Shown: positions 1-9,705, numbered from the stretch's first letter. The stretch is DNA of 64,000 nt from an uncultured Mycoplasmatota bacterium (GCA_900546245.1 URBY01000001.1:1-64000); one strand, 5' to 3'. Translations and numbers: made by a program. The notes: generated by a model not told the origin, from the letters alone.

Positions 1-143
1 ATATTTTCCCGTTAATGTTTAAAAATTTTTGAGACATTTTCCTAAATTATTGACATAGTGATAACTTTTTTATTAATTCCTTATATTATATTTTAATAAA
101 GAATATTAATTATTTTTCATACAATTTAATGAGGAGTTTTACT

Positions 144-425
144 ATGAATTTAATACCAAACATTCCACCAAAGTTATTTTCATTAAGTGCTGTTACAGTT
201 GGTTATTTACTAATAGATGATACAACAGCAAATGAGCAAAATGCACTTGGAAACTGGCTTATGCTTGTTGCACAAATTCTTTGTACAAATGCTTTTTATA
301 AACAAGTTATGCAAGAGCGTGGCTTTGATAATAATAAAAATGATAGTGAACAAACAATAGCTATGATGCAAAAAATGATGGATGCTCTGCAAAAAGAAAT
401 TGACGAAATAAAAAAAGGAAATTAA
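144..425 (+). CDS. Small membrane-associated protein, unknown function
   Basis: Encodes 93 aa. The start is ATG at 144 because GAGGAG at 131-136 sits 7 bases upstream; the in-frame ATG at 129 overlaps that site and has none of its own. The N-terminal half is hydrophobic (SLSAVTVGYLLI, then LMLVAQILC), consistent with one or two short membrane segments. The C-terminal half is charged (QKEIDEIKKGN) and probably helical. I recognise no family. It converges on the gene at 429-695, and the two share a terminator hairpin whose loop contains this gene's stop codon. Function cannot be inferred; confidence is for its being a gene. Confidence 0.7.
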   Translation: MNLIPNIPPKLFSLSAVTVGYLLIDDTTANEQNALGNWLMLVAQILCTNAFYKQVMQERGFDNNKNDSEQTIAMMQKMMDALQKEIDEIKKGN

Positions 426-430
426 TTCCT
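416..430. terminator. Shared bidirectional terminator holding both stop codons
   Basis: AGGAA (416-420), loop ATTAA, TTCCT (426-430), with an A-run on the left and a T-rich stretch on the right. The plus-strand stop TAA (423-425) is in the loop and the minus-strand stop (429-431) overlaps the other arm. Confidence 0.6.
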
Positions 431-695
431 ATTTATTTGTATTATGATAATAATTAAATTCAGAAAGTTCAATTGAAAGTTCTTGTAAGTCATCAGCATC
501 ATAAACTTCTTCAAGTGCTGTTTCTACTTCGTACATTAAAGGTTTTATATCATTAAATTTTTTATAATCAATTTCATATCTTTTCAAAATTTCTATCTGC
601 CTATTCGATAAATACAGATTATCGCTTATTTTATTAAGTTTATTATCATAAATTGTTTTTGTTGCAATTTTATTTATTTCTTCATCATTATACAT
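429..695 (-). CDS. Hypothetical protein, 88 aa
   Basis: Small acidic, helical protein of 88 aa with no signal peptide or membrane segment. AAAGGA lies 7 bases before the ATG, inside the last codons of the upstream gene (697-1584), so the two are probably co-transcribed and translationally coupled. The central stretch LSNRQIEILKRYEIDY could form a helix-turn-helix-like element, but this is not diagnostic. Family not recognised. Confidence reflects the good ribosome binding site and tight operon spacing. Confidence 0.65.
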   Translation of the reverse strand: MYNDEEINKIATKTIYDNKLNKISDNLYLSNRQIEILKRYEIDYKKFNDIKPLMYEVETALEEVYDADDLQELSIELSEFNYYHNTNK

Positions 696-696
696 A

Positions 697-1584
697 TTAT
701 TTATCCTTTAATTCCACTTTTATTTTTTCTAAAATTTTCGTATTTTCTTTTAAAATAACTTTTGCATCTATTTCTTCCTTATTTTCCGCATAAAAAATAG
801 AACTATATAATAAACTCTTTAGGTGTTGAAATTTTATTTCATCAACATATTTTTTTATATCGCTATTTTCATATAATTGTAACTTTGCTAATATACCTTT
901 TAAATTTTCACCTAATTCATTATTTTCATATATTTGAACATAATTTGAAACTAGTATATCACGCTTTAATAATTCTAACATTATCTTTTTATATAATCTT
1001 TTATCAATTTTTCCAAGTATACTAATAAATTCTGTTGATTCATTTAATATTTGATCTTTTGTATGTTTTTCTGAATTTATCATTTTTAACATTTTATTAG
1101 TTATATAATCAATATCAACATTTACTGTATATTCTTCTAAATCCTGGTAAAAAATAGTATTTATTTTTTCTATTTGCTCTATATCATCCTCTGATAAACA
1201 CTTAATTCTTAATATTTTATGAAATGCGCTTGAATTATAAAAGTTTAAAATTTGTTTCATTGTTTCATAACATAATTTTATTGATTGATTATACATTTGT
1301 TCCCATTCATCAAAGGAATTAATATTTTTTAACATTTCCAATTTTTCTTCATTATCATAAGTAATAGCATTACACTTTTTATTAAAAGCGAGCCACGTAT
1401 ATAAATCACTATAACATACCATTTTTTGAACATTATTAATAACTTTTGCATATTCGCTAGATACTTCAAGTTTTGGTACAATTACAAAATTATCAGATGA
1501 AGTAAATCCTAATTTTTTCTCGGCTACTTCATTTATTTTATTCACAGATTGTCTAAATTTTTTATTATAATTACAACTTTCCAT
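697..1584 (-). CDS. Hypothetical cytoplasmic protein, 295 aa
   Basis: I place the start at the ATG at 1584 (protein beginning MESCNY), because GGTGG lies just upstream; a longer frame to 1605 has no site of its own. The protein is helical and rich in Lys, Glu, Ile and Asn, with no signal peptide, membrane segment or motif I recognise. A perfect-consensus promoter (1619-1647) lies immediately upstream, inside the end of the preceding gene. It is the first gene of a two-gene unit with the 88-aa protein at 429-695. Confidence 0.65.
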   Translation of the reverse strand: MESCNYNKKFRQSVNKINEVAEKKLGFTSSDNFVIVPKLEVSSEYAKVINNVQKMVCYSDLYTWLAFNKKCNAITYDNEEKLEMLKNINSFDEWEQMYNQSIKLCYETMKQILNFYNSSAFHKILRIKCLSEDDIEQIEKINTIFYQDLEEYTVNVDIDYITNKMLKMINSEKHTKDQILNESTEFISILGKIDKRLYKKIMLELLKRDILVSNYVQIYENNELGENLKGILAKLQLYENSDIKKYVDEIKFQHLKSLLYSSIFYAENKEEIDAKVILKENTKILEKIKVELKDK

Positions 1585-1618
1585 TTTTCCACCACCAATT
1601 AACAATTATTGGCAGTTT

Positions 1619-1647
1619 AGTATAGATTATATTATCTATTTTGTCAA
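1619..1647 (-). promoter_or_regulatory. Consensus sigma-A promoter
   Basis: On the minus strand TTGACA (1642-1647), a 17-base spacer and TATACT (1619-1624). It overlaps the stop codon of the Met-gamma-lyase-like gene and should drive the two hypothetical genes at 429-1584. Confidence 0.8.
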
Positions 1648-2865
1648 ATTAGAAACTGCTTTTATTATAGCAATTTTTCCATATTCATAAGTTAAAGAAC
1701 CTTGCATATATGCAATATATGGTTTTCTAATTGGACCATCACAAGAAAGTTCTATTGAAGAACCTTGTGTAAATGTACCAGCCGCCATTATTACTTTATC
1801 TTCATACCCAGGCATATCCCATGGCATAGGAATAGCAAATGAGTCTACTGGTGATGCCATTTGAATACCTTGACAATACTTAACTAAATCCTCTTCTTTT
1901 CCAAATTCAATATTTTGAACAATATCTACTCTTTCATCATTGTATCTTGGTTCTACTTTATATCCTAATTTTTCTAATACTTTACTTGCAAGTACGGCAG
2001 TTTTAAGTGCTGATGCAACCACACTTGGTGAAAAAAATAACCCCTCTAAAATTTGTTTATTAATACCAAGTGTTGGACCTACTTCCCTACCTTCACCTGG
2101 AAGCGTTAATCTTTCACCAGCTAAATCTACTAATCTTTTTTTACCAACAATATAAGCACCATTAGGAGCAATTCCTCCACCTAAATTCTTTATAAGTGAA
2201 CCAACTATTATATCCGCACCCATTTCAATTGGTGAAACCTTATCTACAAATTCACAGTAACAATTATCAACCATAATAATTACGTCTTTATCATAATTTC
2301 TAATTAAATCTACTACTTTTTTTATTTTTGAATTTGATATACTTTTTCTTGTAGAATATCCTTTTGATCTTTGTATTTCAATTAACTTTATTTTTGATTT
2401 TTTTAATCTTTCTTCTATTTTTTCATAATCAAAATCATCATTAATTAAATCGATTTGTTCATAATTTACACCAAATGATTTTAATGAGCTATCATTTGAA
2501 ACAATACCTATAACTTCATGAAGTGTATCATAAGGTAGTCCACTTATACTAAGCATTGTGTCACCAGGTCTTAAATACGCAAATAAAGCAACTGTAAGAG
2601 CGTGTGAACCTGATATAAATTGACCTCTAACAAGAGCATCCTCTGCGCCAAAAATTTCAGCATATATCTTTTCTATTACATCTCTACCAATATCATCATA
2701 TCCATAACCTGTTGTTTGTGAAAAATGCGCTTCTGATATCTTATTATTCCAAAAAGCATTTAAAACTTTCAAACTATTATATTCACAAATTTCATCTATT
2801 TTTTTAAATTCTTCATCTAATTCTTTCTCTGAATCATTTACTAATTTTATTATTTTTTCGTCCAT
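1636..2865 (-). CDS. ynbB: YnbB-like PLP-dependent lyase (Met_gamma_lyase family)
   Basis: 409 aa, the usual length for the family often annotated as aluminium-resistance protein or methionine gamma-lyase-like protein. It is a fold-type I PLP enzyme of the Cys/Met metabolism superfamily. Visible signatures are SQTTGYGYDDIGRD and the FISGSHAL segment near residues 48-95, and the PLP-lysine region GSLIKNLGGG near residue 225. The physiological substrate of the family is not established. The start is ATG after GGAGG; the stop of the upstream SDR gene is 1 base away, so the pair is translationally coupled. Confidence 0.88.
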   Translation of the reverse strand: MDEKIIKLVNDSEKELDEEFKKIDEICEYNSLKVLNAFWNNKISEAHFSQTTGYGYDDIGRDVIEKIYAEIFGAEDALVRGQFISGSHALTVALFAYLRPGDTMLSISGLPYDTLHEVIGIVSNDSSLKSFGVNYEQIDLINDDFDYEKIEERLKKSKIKLIEIQRSKGYSTRKSISNSKIKKVVDLIRNYDKDVIIMVDNCYCEFVDKVSPIEMGADIIVGSLIKNLGGGIAPNGAYIVGKKRLVDLAGERLTLPGEGREVGPTLGINKQILEGLFFSPSVVASALKTAVLASKVLEKLGYKVEPRYNDERVDIVQNIEFGKEEDLVKYCQGIQMASPVDSFAIPMPWDMPGYEDKVIMAAGTFTQGSSIELSCDGPIRKPYIAYMQGSLTYEYGKIAIIKAVSNLTK

Positions 2866-2866
2866 A

Positions 2867-3586
2867 CTAATCCTCCAACTCTATTATCATACCACTTTTA
2901 ATCTGTTCATCTTTTATAATATTAATTATTTGCTTTGATACATCTTCTACTGTGGATAATTTTTCTTGACCTATTCTTTTAAGTTCACTATCTAAAAATT
3001 CTGGGTTCATCTCCCTTATGCTTTCTGTATCAATCCACCCAGGCATAACTGAAATTACTTTAACATTTTTTAGTGCAAAAGATAATGTTTTAGTTAATGA
3101 ATTAAGTCCAGCCTTACTTGCACAATAATCCATACTTATATCATTATATGTACTAACAGCGTCTTTTGATGAGATATTAACAATTATACCATCATTCATA
3201 TATTTATATGCATATTTTGAAACAAGAAAAGGCCCAACCAAATTTGTTTCAAGCACTTTCATAAATTCTTCTTTTGTTTTATCATAAATATAATTATCCT
3301 GTGCATAAGCAGCATTATTTATGACAATATCTATCTTACCAAAGTTATCCACAATATAAGTTATCATATTTTTTATAGAATTTTCATCTGTTACATCACA
3401 TTTAATACTTAATGCTTTTACATTATACTTTTCTTCTATATATTTTTTTAGCCACTCTGCTTTTTCTTTACTTTTATTATATCCAATTATTACATTGCAT
3501 CCATTTTTTGATAACTCTTCTATTAAACCTTTTCCAAGTCCAATAGACGCACCAGTTACAAAAGCTACTTTTTTATTTAAATCCAA
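2867..3586 (-). CDS. SDR-family oxidoreductase (FabG-like)
   Basis: 239 aa if started at the TTG at 3586, which has AAGGAAG 8 bases upstream and gives the normal SDR N-terminus (MDLNKKVAFVTG). The open frame runs on to an ATG at 3625, but that start lies over the upstream terminator and adds an atypical tail. The Rossmann motif TGASIGLGKG, NNAA and the catalytic pair in YCASK (about residues 152-156) are all present, so it should be an active NAD(P)-dependent dehydrogenase. Substrate unknown; 3-oxoacyl reductase-like. It is coupled to the YnbB-type gene downstream. Confidence 0.85.
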   Translation of the reverse strand: MDLNKKVAFVTGASIGLGKGLIEELSKNGCNVIIGYNKSKEKAEWLKKYIEEKYNVKALSIKCDVTDENSIKNMITYIVDNFGKIDIVINNAAYAQDNYIYDKTKEEFMKVLETNLVGPFLVSKYAYKYMNDGIIVNISSKDAVSTYNDISMDYCASKAGLNSLTKTLSFALKNVKVISVMPGWIDTESIREMNPEFLDSELKRIGQEKLSTVEDVSKQIINIIKDEQIKSGMIIELED

Positions 3587-3629
3587 GAATACCACTTCCT
3601 TAAAAAATATTATATCATTATTCATATAG

Positions 3630-3654
3630 AAAAAAAAGAACTACTCTGTTCTTT
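3630..3654 (-). terminator. Terminator overlapping the flavoprotein stop codon
   Basis: Minus-strand AAAGAAC, a 6-base loop and GTTCTTT, followed by a T-run. The TAG stop of the flavoprotein gene (3641-3643) lies across the loop and 3' arm. Confidence 0.75.
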
Positions 3655-5038
3655 TAATTATATCTCTAGCAGATACAAGTCCAGTTGCAGCCGCTGTAAC
3701 TATATTACCTGCTTTACCAGCACCATCACCTATAAAATATACATTATAATTATCAAGTTTAAAATTATCATCTGTTGTTATTTCATTACTAAAAAACTTT
3801 ATCTCTGGTCCATAAAGGAGTGTTTCATCATTATTCACACCTGGAATTATTTTATCAAGTTCTTCGAGTCCTTCTAATATATTTACTATTATTCTATGAG
3901 GAAGTACAAGCGCTAAATCACCTGCTACACAATCCTCTAAAGTTGGTGTAATAAATGATTTATTTATTCTTCCCCAATTACTTCTTCTACCATTTTTCAA
4001 GTCTCTAAGTGTTTGAATTATTGGTTTTGAATCCCCTAAAACATTTGCAATTTTAGCAATAGATTCACCATATTCTCTTGTATTTGTAACTGGTTCTGTT
4101 AAATTAACTTTACTAATAAATGCAAAATTCGAATTATTTGATTTGATATCTTTTAATGAATGCCCATTTACACATATATATCCATAGTAATTTTCTTTAG
4201 CAACAAAACCTCCAGGATTTGTACAAAATGTTCTTATTTCATCATTGTATGTTTTTGTTTTTATAAATATTGTGGGATCATATATAACACTACATATTTC
4301 CTCAAGCACTTCTTTTCTAACTTCAACTCTAACACCAATTTCAATACTCTTTGATAAATATGGAATATTATATTTATCAGCAAGTTCTTGTATCCATTTT
4401 GCACCTGTTCTACCTGGTGCGATTACAACATTTTTAGATTTTACTTCTTTTTTTTCTTTTAATTCTTCATATCTAATTATATGTTCATCTTCTTTTATAC
4501 TTTCTATATCAGTAACATTAGTGCATTCTTTAATAGTTACGCCTTTTTCTTCTAAATAATTACTAAATTCCTCAATATATTGAGGCAAATGATCACTACC
4601 TAAATGTTTTTGCTTTATTAAAAGTAGTCTATCTCCTAATCTTGTAACCTTTTTTTGTATTTCTTTTGCTTCTTCCATATTGCTAGGAAAAACTTCTGCA
4701 TCCATATGAAATTTATTAAAAATTTCTTCAGTTTCATCTATCAATTTATATGCTTCTTCGTCTTTCATATATCTAAATAAATCCGATTTTCCTAATTTAG
4801 GGATAAAATTTAATTTACCATCAGAAAAAGTTCCAGCACCACCATAACCTGATAATATATTACAAGGGTTACAATTTTTACATTCTGTTTTATTTTTATT
4901 CATAGGACAAACTCTATTTTTAACAAGTCTACCTTTTTCTAACATTAATATTTTTAAATTTGGATTTTTCTGTGTAAGTTCATATGCGCAAAATAATCCA
5001 GCAGGTCCAGCACCTACTATAACAACATCATACATCAT
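3641..5038 (-). CDS. FAD-dependent dehydrogenase, COG2509 family
   Basis: 465 aa, full length for this uncharacterised flavoprotein family. The N-terminal FAD-binding motif is VVIVGAGPAGLFCAYE (residues 5-20). A Cys cluster follows (Cys44, Cys53, Cys56, Cys59 in the CKNCNPC region), then SGYGGAGTFSDGKLN, typical of the family. The C-terminal FAD motif is GDGAGKAGNIVTAAATG. Probably a cytosolic oxidoreductase; substrate unknown. Preceded by AGGAGG and a TATAAT, followed by its own terminator, so it is likely monocistronic. Confidence 0.88.
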   Translation of the reverse strand: MMYDVVIVGAGPAGLFCAYELTQKNPNLKILMLEKGRLVKNRVCPMNKNKTECKNCNPCNILSGYGGAGTFSDGKLNFIPKLGKSDLFRYMKDEEAYKLIDETEEIFNKFHMDAEVFPSNMEEAKEIQKKVTRLGDRLLLIKQKHLGSDHLPQYIEEFSNYLEEKGVTIKECTNVTDIESIKEDEHIIRYEELKEKKEVKSKNVVIAPGRTGAKWIQELADKYNIPYLSKSIEIGVRVEVRKEVLEEICSVIYDPTIFIKTKTYNDEIRTFCTNPGGFVAKENYYGYICVNGHSLKDIKSNNSNFAFISKVNLTEPVTNTREYGESIAKIANVLGDSKPIIQTLRDLKNGRRSNWGRINKSFITPTLEDCVAGDLALVLPHRIIVNILEGLEELDKIIPGVNNDETLLYGPEIKFFSNEITTDDNFKLDNYNVYFIGDGAGKAGNIVTAAATGLVSARDIIKRTE

Positions 5039-5070
5039 TTTAACCTCCTAAATACATTATATCAAAAAAA

Positions 5071-5087
5071 GAGCATTTTTAATACTC
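5071..5087 (-). terminator. Terminator of the ABC exporter operon
   Basis: Minus-strand GAGTAT, short loop and ATGCTC (one G-U pair) followed by seven T. It begins at the base after the TAA stop of the ABC gene. Confidence 0.65.
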
Positions 5088-7442
5088 TTATTCGGCTTTG
5101 TCAAATTGTGAATTATATAGATTTGCATAGAAACCATTTTCTTTAATTAATTCATCATGGTTTCCTTGTTCAATTATATTTCCATCTTTCATAACAAGAA
5201 TTAAATCAGCATTTTTTATTGTTGATAATCTATGTGCGATTATAAATGATGTCTTACCTTCTGATAATTTATCCATTGCTTTTTGAACAAGTTCTTCTGT
5301 TCTTGTATCAACATTACTTGTTGCTTCATCAAGTATTAATAATGGTTTATGATCTATCATACCTCTTGCAATTGTTAGAAGTTGTCTTTGTCCTGATGAA
5401 ACACTATCAATATCAGATAAAACGGAATCATAACCATTTGGAAGTGTTTTAATAAAGTGATGTACTCCAACTTTTTTACATACATCAATAACTTCTTCAT
5501 CAGTTACATTTTCATTATTATATACTATATTTTCTTTTACAGTACCATTAAAAAGCCAAGTATCTTGAAGTACCATAGTAAATAAATCGTGTATATTTTC
5601 TCTAGATAAATCTTTTATGTTAACTCCATCAATTTTTATGTCACCACTATTTATTTCATAAAATCTCATAAGTAAATTTACCATAGTTGTTTTACCCGCA
5701 CCAGTAGGTCCAACTATTGCGACCTTTTGTCCAGGTTTTATTTTTGCATTAAAATCTTTAATAATTATCTTGTCAGAATCATAACCAAATTTAACATGAT
5801 TAAATTCTACCTCTCCTTTTACTTTAGCCTTATCTAACGTTTTAGTTACATTTTCTTTTTCAAGTTCTGGTTCTTCTAAAAATTCAAATACTCTTTCTGA
5901 TGCAGCCGCAGTTGATTGAAGTGAAGTAAGTCCTTGAGCAATTTGAGAAAGTGGATTTGTGAATAGTCTTACGTATGTAATAAATGCAATTATTACACCA
6001 AATGTAATCATATCTTTTGATACTAATAATGCTCCAACTATACATACAGCAACATAACCAAAGTTACCAATAAAGTTCATAATAGGCATCATTAATCCTG
6101 ATAAGAATTGACTTTTTCTATTGCATTCATAAACACTTTTATTTAATTCATCGAATTTTTTATCTGATTCATTCTTACCATTGTATACTTTAACAACATT
6201 AAGTCCAGAATATATTTCTTCAATATGACCATTTAATTTACCAAGTTCAACTTGTCTTGCGGTAAAATATTTTTGTGATTTTGAAAGTATTTTTATCATA
6301 AATACAAAACCAATCAAACTAGATAAAATTGCAGTTAAAGCCATTATATAGTTTGTATAAAACATCATTATTATAGAACCTATAAAAAGTGTAACTGAAC
6401 TTACTAATGACGCAAGTGATTGGTTCATACTTTGAGCAATTGTATCAACATCGTTTGTTACTCTAGATAATATATCACCTGATAAATTTTTATCGAAATA
6501 TTTAAGTGGTAATTTGTTTATCTTTTTAGATATATTACTTCTTAATTTCTTTGCAAATTTATTTGCGACATCAGTCATTAATATAGATTGAATAAATGTA
6601 AATAAAGCACTTAATACATAAAGTATAACAAGGAAAAGTGAAATGCTTTTTATTTTATCCATATTCATTTTTGGACTTAATATAGTTTTTATACTCTTAG
6701 GAAGTTCATCAACTTTAGAATATATTTTCTTTACATCCTTATCACTATCAAGACCACTCATTTTTTCTAAAAATTCAAATTTTTCTTCTGAAGTAATTGT
6801 TTGACCAGATATTTTACTATCACTTAATAAAACCTTTTTTATTGAATTTGGAATGTCATTTAATGATTTTTCATTCATTCCACTAGTCATCATTGAAAGT
6901 AATTTTCTTTTATCATCTGTACTTATTACTTCAACTTTATATTCTGTATTTTGTAAAATAATATTTTGAATACTATCAGGTAATTCTAATAAAGTATTCA
7001 TCATATTTTCTTTATTCATATTTTTGATACTATTTTGAAAACTTAATTTATCAGTCATGCTTACATTATCTGATGACATTATTTTTGTAATTGTTTCATT
7101 ATCCATTTTTATATTTAGTATTTCACTATATCTATTTTTTAAATCATCGCTTTTAAGTTCATCTGTTATATCATTAGTTAATTTCTTTAAATTTGATGTA
7201 TTAAGTACAATTCCTTTTTGAATTTCATCTGTTAAATCTGATAATTTATTTGGTGCACTAAGTGATAAGATTGCCCCTCCCATCGCTAAAATTAACGCAA
7301 CTAAAATAAAGATTTTAAACGAACCAAGACTTTTAAATAACTTTGATATTGATGTTTTAAAATCTTTTGGTTTTTCTACTGCTCCTGGACCATGACCTGG
7401 TCCTCTTCTTGGAGGTCTATTGTTATTTTCTTTATTATTCAT
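5088..7442 (-). CDS. ABC exporter half-transporter with large external insert
   Basis: 784 aa, about 200 longer than a normal half-transporter. The start is ATG at 7442, 9 bases after GGAGG; the TTG at 7448 is too close to it. Order: Arg/Gly/Pro-rich cytosolic tail, TM1 at about 44-65, an insert of roughly 200 polar residues before TM2 (about 270), the remaining TM segments, then the nucleotide-binding domain with GPTGAGKTT, signature SSGQRQ and Walker B LLILDEATSNVD with canonical Glu. It overlaps the partner gene (7435-9192) by 8 bases (ATGAATAA). Together they resemble heterodimeric multidrug exporters (BmrCD/LmrCD, TM287/288). Confidence 0.88.
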   Translation of the reverse strand: MNNKENNNRPPRRGPGHGPGAVEKPKDFKTSISKLFKSLGSFKIFILVALILAMGGAILSLSAPNKLSDLTDEIQKGIVLNTSNLKKLTNDITDELKSDDLKNRYSEILNIKMDNETITKIMSSDNVSMTDKLSFQNSIKNMNKENMMNTLLELPDSIQNIILQNTEYKVEVISTDDKRKLLSMMTSGMNEKSLNDIPNSIKKVLLSDSKISGQTITSEEKFEFLEKMSGLDSDKDVKKIYSKVDELPKSIKTILSPKMNMDKIKSISLFLVILYVLSALFTFIQSILMTDVANKFAKKLRSNISKKINKLPLKYFDKNLSGDILSRVTNDVDTIAQSMNQSLASLVSSVTLFIGSIIMMFYTNYIMALTAILSSLIGFVFMIKILSKSQKYFTARQVELGKLNGHIEEIYSGLNVVKVYNGKNESDKKFDELNKSVYECNRKSQFLSGLMMPIMNFIGNFGYVAVCIVGALLVSKDMITFGVIIAFITYVRLFTNPLSQIAQGLTSLQSTAAASERVFEFLEEPELEKENVTKTLDKAKVKGEVEFNHVKFGYDSDKIIIKDFNAKIKPGQKVAIVGPTGAGKTTMVNLLMRFYEINSGDIKIDGVNIKDLSRENIHDLFTMVLQDTWLFNGTVKENIVYNNENVTDEEVIDVCKKVGVHHFIKTLPNGYDSVLSDIDSVSSGQRQLLTIARGMIDHKPLLILDEATSNVDTRTEELVQKAMDKLSEGKTSFIIAHRLSTIKNADLILVMKDGNIIEQGNHDELIKENGFYANLYNSQFDKAE

Positions 7443-9192
7443 TTTCAAGTTCCTCCTTCGATAATTGTGATAATGCTATTTCTTTATATACATCACATGT
7501 TTTAAGTAGTTCCTTATGTGTTCCTATACCAGCACATTTACCATTATCTAGAACAATTATTTTATCTGCATTCATGATTGTTCCAATTCTTTGTGCCACA
7601 ATTAATATAGTTGCATCTTTTGTGTATTTCTTAAGTTCTTTTCTTAAAACAGAATCTGTTTTATAATCAAGTGCTGAAAATGAATCATCGAATATATATA
7701 TTTCTGGATCTCTTGCGATTGCTCTTGCGATTGAAAGTCTTTGTTTTTGTCCACCGGATACATTAGTTCCACCTTGTGCAATATGAGCATCATATGTATT
7801 TTCCATTTTTGAAACAAATTCTTCTGCTTGAGCAACTTTTACAGCATCTTTAATTTTTTCTTTTGTTATTTCACCTTTCCCATTTTCACCATAAGCAATA
7901 TTACTTGATACTGTTCCATTAAACATAACTGCTCTTTGAGGAATATAACCAAGTTTATTATATAAATCTTTTAACTTATATTCTTTAACATTTACTCCAT
8001 CAACTAATACTTCACCTTTTGTTGCGTCATAAAATCTTGGTATTAAGTTAATAAGTGTTGATTTACCACTACCAGTTGATCCAATAAATGCGATTGTTTC
8101 TCCTTTTTTTGCTTTAAACGAAATATCTTCTAGTAAATATTCTTCAGCATCTGGATACTTAAATGAAACATTTTTAAATTCAACTGTACCAACTTCTTTT
8201 GCTTTAGCTCCTTTACCATCTTTTACGCTAATTACAGTATCTAATACTTCATTAACTCTCTTTGCTGAAACATTGGCTCTTGGAAGCATCATAAATATCA
8301 TTGCTAACATTAAAAATGACATAATTACTTGCATTGCATAACTACTAAATACAACCATATCACCAAATAATGATATTTTATCTGCCATATTAGCACTTTC
8401 TATTAATCCAGCACCTATAAAGTATATTGAAAGTATTAAAAAGTACATTACAAGATACATTACTGGTTGCATAACTGAGAATGCTTTTTGATTAAATAAT
8501 TGATTTTTAGTTAAATCATTATTTACTTTTTCAAACTTATCTTCTTGATATTTTTCAGCATTAAATGCACGAACTACTCTTATACCTGTTAAGTTTTCTC
8601 TTGTTACTCCATTTATTTTATCTATTAAGTTTTGTACTATTTTAAATCTAGGCATTACTATAATCATAAGTACTAAAATAGTTACTAATAATATAACTAC
8701 TGCAATTGCAGTTATCATACTCCATGTTAAGTTCTTACCTAAAATTTTTGTTACTGCCCAAACTGCTGTTATTGGTGACTTAATTAATAATTGAAGTCCC
8801 ATGGCAATAAACATTTGTATTTGTGTAATATCATTTGTTGTTCTTGTAATTAAACTACTTGCTTGAAAGTTTTTAACTTCTTCCATTGATAGGTTTTCAA
8901 CTTTTTCAAATAAACTTTTTCTTGTTCTCATTGAAAATGATGCCGCAATATTTGATATTAAATATCCAACAATAATTGCTGAAACTAAACTACCAAATGC
9001 ACAAAGAAGCATAAATCCTCCTTGAGTTAATATATCACTCATAAGAGCACCCTTTGTTTGAACTAGTTTAGTTATTTCAGACATATAATCTGGCATCTTA
9101 AGTTCAAGCCATACCTGAACAATTATTAAAATAAAACTTATAAAAGCAAAAAAACAATCTTTTTTATTTAATTCTTTTAATAATTTTAACAT
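7435..9192 (-). CDS. ABC exporter half-transporter, degenerate-site partner
   Basis: 585 aa, standard length. Six predicted TM helices, then the nucleotide-binding domain with Walker A GSTGSGKST, signature VSGGQKQRLSIARA and Walker B IYIFDDSFSALD. The residue that should be the catalytic Glu is Asp, the hallmark of the degenerate site in heterodimeric ABC exporters, while the downstream partner keeps Glu. This supports an asymmetric pair. It starts 6 bases after the MarR stop. Likely exports drugs or amphipathic compounds in response to the MarR ligand (inference). Confidence 0.9.
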   Translation of the reverse strand: MLKLLKELNKKDCFFAFISFILIIVQVWLELKMPDYMSEITKLVQTKGALMSDILTQGGFMLLCAFGSLVSAIIVGYLISNIAASFSMRTRKSLFEKVENLSMEEVKNFQASSLITRTTNDITQIQMFIAMGLQLLIKSPITAVWAVTKILGKNLTWSMITAIAVVILLVTILVLMIIVMPRFKIVQNLIDKINGVTRENLTGIRVVRAFNAEKYQEDKFEKVNNDLTKNQLFNQKAFSVMQPVMYLVMYFLILSIYFIGAGLIESANMADKISLFGDMVVFSSYAMQVIMSFLMLAMIFMMLPRANVSAKRVNEVLDTVISVKDGKGAKAKEVGTVEFKNVSFKYPDAEEYLLEDISFKAKKGETIAFIGSTGSGKSTLINLIPRFYDATKGEVLVDGVNVKEYKLKDLYNKLGYIPQRAVMFNGTVSSNIAYGENGKGEITKEKIKDAVKVAQAEEFVSKMENTYDAHIAQGGTNVSGGQKQRLSIARAIARDPEIYIFDDSFSALDYKTDSVLRKELKKYTKDATILIVAQRIGTIMNADKIIVLDNGKCAGIGTHKELLKTCDVYKEIALSQLSKEELENE

Positions 9193-9198
9193 AACTTC

Positions 9199-9645
9199 TC
9201 ACTCTTTCTCTTCATTTAAATTTTCTTTCATTTTTTTTGCGACTTTAAAAAATATTTCTAAATCATCAGTATCTATATCTTTAGTTAATATAGAATTTAC
9301 CTTTTCAAATACTTTTCTAGATTCATTATAAAATTTCAAAGAAGTAGAAGATAATTCTATTTTTTTACTTCTTGCATCTATCTTTGAATCCGTCCTAATA
9401 ATAATATTATGCTTTTCCATAGTTTTTAATATTCCAGATATTGTAGATCTTCTAAGATTAAGTACTTTTTCTAAATCTCTTTGGTAAATGTCAGTATTTT
9501 TATTTTGTATTAAATAATGCACAATTCTCATTTGTACTTGACTTGGCATATTTTTAATGGGAGTGCATTTACCTTCATTTATTAAGAATCTACGTATATT
9601 ATGATCTAGAGTTATTATTTCATATGCAGTTCTATTTTTTTCCAT
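9199..9645 (-). CDS. MarR-family transcriptional regulator
   Basis: 148 aa, normal for MarR. The winged helix is visible: a recognition helix around LNLRRSTISGILKTMEKHNII, then a wing with RTDSKIDARSKKIEL (Asp and Arg as in MarR wings). First gene of a three-gene operon with the ABC exporter. A palindromic operator (9660-9677) overlaps its promoter -10, so autorepression released by an exporter substrate is the simplest model. Start ATG follows AAGGAG. Ends with TGA, showing that TGA is a stop here. Confidence 0.9.
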   Translation of the reverse strand: MEKNRTAYEIITLDHNIRRFLINEGKCTPIKNMPSQVQMRIVHYLIQNKNTDIYQRDLEKVLNLRRSTISGILKTMEKHNIIIRTDSKIDARSKKIELSSTSLKFYNESRKVFEKVNSILTKDIDTDDLEIFFKVAKKMKENLNEEKE

Positions 9646-9659
9646 ATTTACTCCTTATT

Positions 9660-9705
9660 TTGTTAGGTGCATAACAATTATATATAGAAGAAAAAATAAT
9701 GTCAA
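9660..9705 (-). promoter_or_regulatory. marR-ABC promoter with palindromic operator
   Basis: Minus-strand TTGACA (9700-9705), 17-base spacer and TATAAT (9677-9682), a perfect consensus. The palindrome TTGTTA-N6-TAACAA (9660-9677) shares its first base with the -10 and covers the start-site region, as expected for MarR autorepression. Confidence 0.85.
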
